Of a stretch of 64,000 bases of DNA, positions 56,721 to 64,000 are shown in pieces. The stretch is from positions 3,887,606 to 3,951,605 of the forward strand of contig JAJEKV010000052.1 of the NCBI GenBank assembly GCA_021234155.1. Direction: 5' to 3'. Position 1 is the first letter of the stretch. Every line of letters begins with the position of its first letter. A program made the translations under genes and the position numbers. The stretch is from Isoetes taiwanensis. Taxonomy: Eukaryota; Streptophyta; Lycopodiopsida; Isoetales; Isoetaceae. The notes below the pieces were generated by a model. That model saw nothing but the letters and a program-made list of their open reading frames with translations. It was not told the origin of the DNA and did no database searches.

Positions 56721-57164
56721 GTGCAAATGGCTTTGGCATCCCATTTAGAGGAGGAGAAATCAAGTTATATTGCTGACTTAGATGCTCTAATGATTCCCAT
56801 TGATTGTTTAAAGGCTGATTTGCAAGAATTAGAAGCTGCCATTGAAAAAATCAGCAAGGATTTGGAAGTTAATTCCAACTGTGAGAATAGAATAAAGGAG
56901 ATGACTAAGCATTTGGAAAGATCAGACCCAATAGGCCTGCAGCCCGCTCCCATACTCGCAGCAAGATGGAGCGCTTCATTCTCACATATAAGCAATACTT
57001 GCAGCAGCTGCAATGATTGCCTTGACTCGACCATGGTAATATCTCCACTTTGTGGTCATACATATTGTCTATTTTGTCTTGTATTCAGGGTTTCAACGAC
57101 GAATACATGTGTACATGATTGTTCATGGTCAGAGGACTGCGATAATCGCTTAGGAATCCCTTAG
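56721..57164 (+). CDS. coiled-coil protein with RING-like zinc finger
   Basis: A 147-codon frame. Residues about 8-70 form a Glu/Leu/Lys-rich helix (ADLQELEAAIEKISKDLEVN) likely to be a coiled coil. Residues about 93-140 read CSSCNDCLDSTMVISPLCGH, TYCLFC, then NTCVHDC: a C-x2-C ... C-x-H-x2-C-x2-C ... C-x3-C arrangement, as in C3HC4 RING fingers, here slightly short. RING proteins usually act as ubiquitin or SUMO ligases. It lies 600 bases upstream of a Ulp1-like gene, which deconjugates such modifiers, so a shared mobile unit is conceivable but unproven. ATG 56721 is the first in frame; upstream exons may exist. No RING domain was tested by search. Confidence 0.45.
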   Translation: MQMALASHLEEEKSSYIADLDALMIPIDCLKADLQELEAAIEKISKDLEVNSNCENRIKEMTKHLERSDPIGLQPAPILAARWSASFSHISNTCSSCNDCLDSTMVISPLCGHTYCLFCLVFRVSTTNTCVHDCSWSEDCDNRLGIP

Positions 57165-57771
57165 AAGGTACATCTATTTCTATTTTGATTACATAATTAG
57201 TTTGAGTGTACTTAGATGTAGTTAGTTTCCATCATGTACATAACTGTATTAACATTTGATTTGGCGTGGTTTTGTCTTTACTGTAAAGAGGAAATGTATT
57301 TGCTTCTGTACTTTACATTTACATGTGCCATGAAGTGCTTTTCTGGAATTCCTTTACAGGGTGTATTAATAGGGTGTATTGCATTGACTGTACTTTGCAT
57401 TTACATGTGATCATAAATGCATATGAATTTGGTATTTGACTTTCCTTTACATTCAATGTTGAATGATGTATTTGATAGGGTGTATTGATAAAATATTTTG
57501 TTCTGAAATGCATTTGAATTTAGTATTTGGTTTTCCTTTACATTGTGATAGCTATGTACACTAATGTACTTCTATTTTGTCGTTACATTATCAGCAGAAA
57601 GTTTGCCTGTAGTAAAAACCTACTTGCAAATGTAATTAACATTTGTTCTGTTTTGATTTGCATCTGATTGTTTTCTTCTTCAGATTTTGCTTCTATCTAC
57701 TCTACATCTCCCCTTGATTCTGAATCAAGTGTTTACATTTCTTATTGACACCTAATTGTGTCAATGCAGAC
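57165..57771. other. spacer / promoter region of Ulp1-like gene B
   Basis: AT-rich with recurring phrases (tttacatttacatgtg at 57306 and 57395; agggtgta at 57358, 57371 and 57477). It may contain the promoter of the following gene. No TATA box was singled out. Confidence 0.3.
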
Positions 57772-60747
57772 ATGGGTAGTATCAAGAAAGGAAGAAGTAA
57801 AACTGCAGGTAAACTAAACAATTCATGTTTCGTGCACTATGCTTAAGTTCTGAATATAGCAAAATCTCAAGTTGTAGGTGAAAAGAAGAATGTTGTTGGG
57901 AAGGGGTTGCATTTACCATTCTTAGACATCCCAATTGCTGAACCTGGCACAAAAGATGCTGCTACTATCGATGTTGGAAGTCCATCCACATCTACATCAC
58001 CTTTGAGAATTGCAACAACTCATAAGCAATCAAAAGTATTTGGAGACGAGAGGGGTATGTGGAAGGTAGGGTGATTACATTTCGATTACATTAAGATTGC
58101 ATCTGTTGTAGTTAGAGTTCACTAATGTTCAATATTTTGTAGCAGAGGTTGTTCTCCAAAAAAAGAGATCCCACTGTTGAAGCCGAAGCCGCTATTATTG
58201 GAGCAACAAGCTGAAAGCCCAGAAAGTAATTCTCTCTCCTTTTCAGGGTTTCTATTTTTTTTTTTTTGTATTTTGAAACTTACGTTGACGTGTTTATAGA
58301 TAAAATTCATCAAGATGTTGGTGGCGACATTTACATTGAAAACTGCTTCCTTTGTTGAAGTTCAAGTTGAGGAAAAGGCTTGTTCTTTGGCGGGTACATG
58401 TTTTTTTTTTGTCTTGCTTTCAAAACATTAGAATGAAGCACTTTCTTGTCTTCAGAGACTTGCGACGATTCAAATGAGCTAGATGATGTTGAAGAAGCCT
58501 TGGAGATTGCAGCCAAGGCAACGACTAAATTTATGGTCAAAGCTGATGCCAAAAACATTTGGAAAAAAAGAGAGTGCAAACAGGCTAGAGGGACATCCAT
58601 TTGCAAAACGGTAATTGCTAGCTTATATTGACTTACTTATACTTCAAAGTAGCTTATTATATTTTACTCGTTTTTGCGAGGTCTAAACCCTTTGGAAACG
58701 AGAGATTGGAAGGTATCAATTTATGCTTTATTGTCATGGATCAATTGTTAATATGACACTAACATCTTGGATCGATAAACGTAAAATGATGACAAGGATA
58801 AACTTATGGAATTCACGCCATTCAAGAATTGTCCGCCGGCTGAAATGAAAGTGGTTGCATCCGACATAGCAATTTTATGTGCAACTAACTCTAAAATGAG
58901 TAGCCGCTTAGTGGATCTTTATGGCAAGTAATAACCTGGTTGTAACCGAGCTGTATTTGTTGCTATTCCTTGTCTCTAATGTTAATCTTAATCTAATCCA
59001 GGTGCTTGTATGAGACATTGCCTTTCGAGTGGAAGAGCAAAATCTTTTTTTATCCTGCTTACAACTATATAAGGTTTAGAGAAGCTACCAGGAGCAAAAG
59101 AAAGGGTGAATCAGCTGAAGGATCACTGAATGTCATTGAAATAGTGAAATCAGGGATGAAGGTGATTGTGGTAGCTAAATGCCATCATATCCTTGCACCT
59201 ATCCTTGAGAATGACCATTTTGTCTTTGGCTGTTTTTTTTACGCCGCACCATCGATTCCAAGATCCTACCGCACTGTGAATTCACGCCTTGAATCCTCTT
59301 ACGGGTTGTCGTGATTTAACGAGAAAGCAATCAAAGGGTATGTAATACTTTAAGTTGTTGCTTTACTTTTCTTCGCTAATTCGGTCTGCTAAATTTCGTG
59401 ATATGTAGGCTGCACACACAAATGTTAACCACATCGATCGGTCAAGTATCTAGAGGCGTCGATTTCATGAAGAGAAATAATGTTAATCGGATTCAGCAAG
59501 TAGAGGTGCCCAAAGAGTCCGATTTAACATCATGTGGGTTGTATGTGATGGGATTTATGCACAAATATGTTGAAGCTCTTGTCTCTGGTAGAGATATGGA
59601 AGTAAGTTGTATGCCTTCCCTTGTATGTACTGCATCTCATGTTCCTTTAAATATTTCTAACCTTATTTATGGATGTCACAGATTATATCTAAATGGTTCT
59701 CTCATGAATACGCCCTGTCACGACGACAATTTCTAATAGATGCTTTGGTCACGCATTGCGATGCCAATCCGAAAGAACGTATCAGCCAGCCCCTCCTCGA
59801 TTTACGAACTGATCATGAGTCTGAGTATTTGATTTTGCAAGATGAACTATGTAACAGGCTTATATATATCTTTTGTTCACATTTGTGTCCACATTTTCTA
59901 TCATAAGGAATGTGTAAATGACTATGTAAGTTATAATTATGAATATAAAAAATAATTATGAAGAAAAAAGATTTCTGATTTAAAGAAGCCTTGTACCCTT
60001 TTTGGTCAATCAAAACAGTTACTTGATTGTTTCGACTGATATATTTTGTGACCTTGTACCACACCACACCCCTCCACCACACTTCACCACCACAACCACA
60101 CTCCACCACACCACATCACACCACAATCCACAACACCACACCACACCACCACCACCACACTACCACCACCACACCCCACCACCACACTCCACCACACCAC
60201 ATCATACCACTACACACACCACCACCACCACCCCCCACCACCACACCCCACCCCACCACCACCACACACCACACCACCACCCCCCCCCACCACCACACTC
60301 CACCACCGCTCCACACTCCACCATTTGGTGTATGGTGTATGGTGTGTGGTGAATGGTGTGGTGTGTGGTGGGGAGTGTGGTGAATGGTGTGGTGTGTGGT
60401 GGGATGTGCTCGTTCTGGTGAATATAATAGTTGGTGTATGGTCTATGATGTATGGTGTGTGGTGAATGGTGTGGTGTGTGGTAGGATGTGCTCGTTCTGG
60501 TGAATATGATAGTGTGGGGCATGGTATGGTGCATGGTTTGGTGTGGTATACACACCCTAACATTTAGTGTTCATTTCATGCAGATGGTATTGTTCAAGAG
60601 GTTTCTGGACCAACATCCGAGAAATTTTTGGCGATGCTTGAGATGCTTCAAGATGCATTTAAAGAAAAATACTCGAACATATTTTCCTATTTCAGGCTTG
60701 GGTTACCATATTTTGCTAGTGTGCAGATCATAAATTCTGCACCTTGA
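57772..60747 (+). pseudogene. Ulp1-like (C48) peptidase gene B, ten exons, catalytic residues altered
   Basis: Exons: 57772-57808 (MGSIKKGRSKTA), 57878-58054, 58148-58225, 58300-58393, 58456-58610, 58797-58927, 59002-59337, 59409-59601, 59682-59850, 60584-60747. All have GT..AG borders, and the phases agree except in exon 4, where one extra base in an A-run (about 58338-58341) breaks the frame, and at a TGA (59312-59314) in exon 7. The Ulp1 signature is LAPILENDHFVFGCFF (His, 59216-59218) and VPKESDLTSCGLYVMGFMHK (Cys, 59533-59535). At the Asp position (cf. YHFDSL in gene A) it has TVNSRLESS with Asn (59279-59281), and at the Gln position Glu (59515-59517). The C-terminal exon reads LAMLEMLQDAFKEKYSNIFS. 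It was a de-SUMOylating-type peptidase by ancestry; activity is unlikely. The last intron (59851-60583) holds a satellite. Confidence 0.7.
60055..60545 (+). repeat. CCACCACA-rich then TGGTGTG-rich foldback satellite
   Basis: 60058-60325 is almost purely C/A (ccaccacac units), and 60320-60545 is G/T-rich (tggtgtgtggtg units). The halves are mutually complementary, so a foldback of about 200 bases is possible. The second half contains a duplicated unit of about 84 bp with ggatgtgctcgttctggtga at about 60411 and 60485. All long His/Thr/Pro or Trp/Gly/Val frames are artefacts. It lies in the last intron of gene B. Confidence 0.9.
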
Positions 60748-61137
60748 AATTTCTTGTTGGCTTTAATGTTTGTTTTGGTATACTATTTCAGTAATTGTAC
60801 TTTGCATTTTATAATTAATGACAAAAACTGTCATTAACTTGAGTTGCACCAAAAACTTGAGTTGCAAACTAAGTACCAAACATGTTTCTTATATCTATCT
60901 GAGAAAAGGATAGAAATAGTTGGTTAACTAAAAGAACAATTGGAAACTTCGAGGAGAGTAGTTAAAGCAAAAAAAATAGTCACAACAGCTGTAGAGAAGA
61001 GGAGTTCTGTCATTAATGAAAAAGCTTTACAAAAAATGGAGTCACAAGGACTATTGCAAAACAAGTTCTGTATTTAATTAAAAAGCTTTACAAAGAATAG
61101 TCACAAGGACTATTGCCAAAAAAATTGAAACCAGGGA
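60748..61137. other. 3' region of gene B; short tandem duplication
   Basis: AT-rich. aaaagctttacaaa..a(a)tggagtcacaaggactattgc-like phrases recur at 61019 and 61080. Confidence 0.4.
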
Positions 61138-61659
61138 TTACAAAAAACAAGTCTTGATCTTCAGGCCATCTTCAGCTCTATATGAAGGTATGGCATACAT
61201 CTTCATTTCGAGGAGTCGCTCCTCGTCGAGGTAAGCCTCATGCACCCACTCGATCACCCGCAACGAAGCGACAGCCTGATGATCCATGATGAGCTTCTCC
61301 ACATCTGGTGGAGTGAACTTTGCCCTGACTGTAACCGGGTGGCCTCCGGAGGAAGACACGGATTCTCCGGAGGAAGACACGGATCCTACGGAGGAAGAGG
61401 AGGATCGTCTTTGGCGGAGGGCGAGCACAATGGCGGGATAGTGTTCTGGAGTGTGGTCTTGAACTTGGCCATGGCGGAAGTGAAGGAGATGGACGGAATG
61501 GGGAAGGAGTGAAGGAGATGGCGGAATAGACGATGGGGATGGAATGGACAGAATGAAGCTGCAGGGCAGAATTTTGGGAATAAAAAGGATGTTTGCATGC
61601 ATACAATTTTGGGAATTAGGCAGAAGAGGAAAGGGATGTATGCATGCATACGATTTCAC
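61138..61659 (-). CDS. unrecognised 173-codon frame
   Basis: The N-terminal half is Pro/Ser/His-rich and may be leader sequence. From about residue 75 a Ser-rich run (QRRSSSSSVGSVSSSGESVS) precedes an ordinary-looking C-terminus: VRAKFTPPDVEKLIMDHQAV, ASLRVIEWVHEAYLDEERLL. A shorter product could start at the ATG in the alternative frame near 61472. The GC-rich, CpG-containing sequence differs from its surroundings. No family recognised. Confidence 0.35.
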   Translation of the reverse strand: MKSYACIHPFPLLPNSQNCMHANILFIPKILPCSFILSIPSPSSIPPSPSLLPHSVHLLHFRHGQVQDHTPEHYPAIVLALRQRRSSSSSVGSVSSSGESVSSSGGHPVTVRAKFTPPDVEKLIMDHQAVASLRVIEWVHEAYLDEERLLEMKMYAIPSYRAEDGLKIKTCFL

Positions 61660-62124
61660 ACCTCGGGAGCCGATCCACCCACCTCAATATTTTTGCAAAT
61701 GTAAAATGTATAGGTTGAATCATATTATGAGACCAATTGCTTGGTATGCAGTTAGCACAACCCTAACACAAAGTTAGCAATATCCCACATGCATATATCA
61801 CAAAAATCGTGCGCATATATAAATAGGGTATTGCTGCTTCATTGATAAGTGTGGATAGAGATTAGATGTTGAAAAGTTATGGCTCACGGGGCTTGTAATC
61901 TTGATTCTGAGGCCAAAGCATGTCATCTTGGCCCAAGATGTAATCCTAGTCCACCCCTTTTTTTAGTAATGGGCTCAAATATCCCACATGCATTCAATGT
62001 TCCACATGTTACCAAATCAACAATTGCCAAATCAACAAATGCCAAATGAATGGATTATGTTAAGGCATATTGTGTACCTATGCATATCGTGTTTGGTAAA
62101 GTGTGAGTCAACAATATAGAGATA
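61660..62124. other. intergenic, nothing recognised
   Basis: AT-rich, without long frames. tatcccacatgcat and caaatcaacaa occur twice. Confidence 0.35.
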
Positions 62125-62586
62125 ACAAGGAATATTCCTTATTACCTTGAAGGGAATATTCCTTATTGCATTGAAAGGAATATTCATTAGCGCCTAGTTA
62201 TCAGGAATATTCCTTATTACCTTCAAAGGAATATTCTTTAGTTTGTTTAAGTGCACCCATAGTTACAAGGAATATTCCTATTACCTTGAAAGGAATATTC
62301 CTTATTGCATTGAAAGGAATATTCCTTAGCGCCTAGTTATCAGGAATATTCCTTATTACCTTCAAAGGAATATTCTTTAGTTTGTTTAAGTGCACCCATA
62401 GTCACAAGGAATATTCCTATTACCTTGAAAGGAATATTCCTTATTGCATTGAAAGGAATATTCCTTAGTGCCTAGTTATCAAGAATATTCCTTATTACCT
62501 TCAAAGGAATATTCTTTAGTTTGTTTAAATGCACCCATAGTTACAAGGAATATTCCTTATTACATTGAAAGGAATATTCCTCATTG
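62125..62586 (+). repeat. 139-bp tandem array rich in GGAATATTCC palindromes
   Basis: Units start (acaagg) at 62125, 62265, 62404 and 62543, a period of 139-140 bases: three full copies and a partial fourth. Each unit has four GGAATATTCC or near-identical palindromes, separated by ttattaccttgaaa, ttattgcattgaaa and a longer spacer (gtttgtttaagtgcacccat). GGAATATTCC contains nGAAnnTTCn, the core of a heat-shock element. Confidence 0.95.
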
Positions 62587-62830
62587 AGTATAGCCCTTTC
62601 ATTTGAGCTAGGCTTGTGGGATATATGCCAAAGATCAACCATTGGCCAATTGGGTCGAGAAAAAAGAGGACAAATGGGAAAGATTTTGAGAAAAGGATGT
62701 TGAACAAATTATTGGCACAAATCATTGGTTAAGGAACAAATCATTGGCATGGTACGAGCCATATCGTAAAACTTGGGGGGAGAAGGGAATAGACAGGGAT
62801 AAAAATTCCTTTTTTACCTGTGGTGACTAG

Positions 62831-63321
62831 TTGATTCCGATGGCGGGAGGAGATCGAACGACTAGATCACAATCCATATCCCCAATTCAAATGCAAACTC
62901 ACCTGGTGCACCCGATTCTTGAGGAGATCAATGCCGAACAGGGAAACCAATTGAACAAAATCAAACAGAGAGGTAGTCACGAGTTCAGAGGTACTCCTAT
63001 TCTTAAACATGCTTTTGTTCCTAATCTAACAATTGCTTATGATGTTCTACGGATGATGCACAGAGGAGACTTAACAATGTTGGAAGCATGGATCGAGCTA
63101 TGGGAGTAGCAGCGGACAAGGGGGATGAGGAATCCCAATTATCTAAAGCAGAACTAGAGAGTATTCTCATTCAACTTAAACAGGAAGTTGTGCATGCAAA
63201 AGCAATCAACAAAGTGCTAAAAAGGGCTGAGGTTTGGAGATTCAATAGCCTCAAACCATACTTTACCAATCTCTATCATAAATGGCAACAGAAGCGAGAA
63301 GCACATGTCTTGCTACGTTAG
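62831..63321 (+). CDS. two overlapping unrecognised frames, probably one broken gene
   Basis: Frame 1, 62831-63109: RSQSISPIQMQTHLVHPILE, then FVPNLTIAYDVLRMMHRGDL, ending MLEAWIELWE. Frame 2, 63088-63321: MDRAMGVAADKGDEESQLSK, ESILIQLKQEVVHAKAINKV, SLKPYFTNLYHKWQQKREAH. They overlap by 22 bases, and both look protein-like with a helical, charged second half. A single slip in the overlap would fuse them. No family recognised. The region is 300 bases from the unknown-family copy on the opposite strand; a relation is not shown. Confidence 0.35.
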
Positions 63322-63416
63322 ACTTCACCAACTTCCAAACAAATTGTCCCCGGACACTCTTCTCACAATTTTCGGGAACAGGACCATTGCTGATCTCACA
63401 CTGCAGGACCTTCTGG

Positions 63417-63480
63417 ATGAATCTTGAGTCCTTGAATCTTGAATCTTGAATCTTGAATCTTGAATCTTGAATCTTGAGAC
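63417..63480 (+). repeat. (CTTGAAT)n microsatellite
   Basis: About six to seven copies of the 7-base unit cttgaat, with imperfect cttgagt/cttgaga units at the edges. Confidence 0.95.
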
Positions 63481-63630
63481 CTTCTGCTTACAGTGTTTTT
63501 TACAGCTTACACTAAGTATAACAGTCTTGGAACTATATAAACAATATATTAATGTTTGTGTTTTAATCTAGTTCACATTCTGATTACATTCAGTTTGCAA
63601 GTCCATGCCTTAGTGCATAGAAAAGTTACT

Positions 63631-63942
63631 TCAACAACAGGTTAACATTATTATGAGAGATTCTACAATCTCTGGCAAATTTCCCAGCAACATTTCATGC
63701 CAATAGTTAGTCAGTTCATATGCATAAGATGTACCTTTAATCTTATGTTTGACTGGTTCCAATGGAAATCTCACCCCAATTACTGACTCGGGATGGACAA
63801 GAACTTTCTTTCCTTGAATAAGCCTGTACTTTTGATGGCAACCAGGAATCAATTCAAAGTAATTACCAGTTATAACTTCATTACCACAATAAAATTCATT
63901 TCCATAGTCATCCTTGGTGTCTTCTTCGAGGGCATGTTTCAC
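63631..63942 (-). pseudogene. copy 2 of the unknown family seen at 583-1144
   Basis: An open frame of about 100 codons with HALEEDTKDDYGNEFYCGNE, VITGNYFELIPGCHQKYRLI and VRFPLEPVKHKIKGTSYAYE, colinear with the copy at the left end (see there). The listed start at 63942 is GTG, directly preceded by an in-frame TAA, so either an upstream exon ends nearby or the copy is truncated. It reads further than copy 1 without a break and is the better copy for family identification. Function unknown. Confidence 0.45.
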
Positions 63943-64000
63943 TTACATGCCTTTGGATGAGATAATAAGGGACCCTTTCATAATTATGCAGGGGATGTGA

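Noticed and set aside
60002-60563. Overlapping His/Thr/Pro and Trp/Gly/Val frames over 110 codons
   Set aside because: Artefacts of the CCACCA/TGGTG satellite; frames are open on all phases and shared by the repeat unit.
62125-62586. CRISPR-like array
   Set aside because: Direct repeats are separated by repeated rather than unique spacers, and the setting is a plant nuclear genome; it is an ordinary tandem repeat with internal palindromes.

Overview
The window reads as a repeat-rich nuclear segment of a land plant. The reasons are a plant-type TFIIB gene, splice signals (GT..AG) with short introns, plant-style LINEs, and ORFs carrying a DUF7869-like domain and Ulp1-like peptidase domains. 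The low gene density, many satellites and heavy transposon decay fit a large genome such as a fern or another non-seed vascular plant. The lineage is my inference; no sequence here fixes it. Only one gene looks fully intact: an intronless general transcription factor IIB on the minus strand (43739-44668). || Left part (1-13 kb): mostly decayed, AT-rich sequence. It holds a broken copy of an unknown gene family (583-1144) that recurs inverted at the right end (63631-63942), weak remnants resembling a small heat-shock protein and a SUZ-domain protein, a 500-base polypyrimidine tract, a LINE C-terminal fragment, and a four-exon candidate gene (11771-12827). || 13-27 kb: a dispersed repeat present in two different arrangements, a 1.15-kb ORF1-only LINE derivative with target duplication and (TTCC)n tail, a long non-coding block that may be an LTR, and two 99%-identical 183-bp repeats that each carry a 15-bp-arm hairpin. 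|| 27-36 kb: a multi-exon Ulp1-like cysteine peptidase gene (A) with stops and frame slips, with TGTGGTG satellites inside and beside it. An Arg/Ser-plus-acidic reading frame with a 23-bp perfect hairpin follows, then an array of GGCCTTAGTGCC-like motifs. || 36-42 kb: two copies of one LINE family (one 5'-truncated), a 456-bp tandem repeat, a 685-bp hAT-type non-autonomous transposon with exact 8-bp target duplication inside that repeat, and a fragment of the DUF7869-like gene. || 43-53 kb: TFIIB, then a DUF7869-like gene on the minus strand (about 53420 to 46176) split by a 5.7-kb LINE with an 18-bp perfect target-site duplication, a 4-base ORF1/ORF2 overlap and a poly-A tail. || 53-64 kb: a coiled-coil/RING-like reading frame, then a well-resolved ten-exon Ulp1-like gene (B, 57772-60747) whose last intron holds a CCACCA/TGGTGTG foldback satellite. 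A 139-bp tandem array full of GGAATATTCC palindromes and unknown ORFs follow. The two Ulp1-like genes have lost complementary parts of the catalytic centre: A lacks the expected His, B has Asn and Glu where Asp and Gln are expected.
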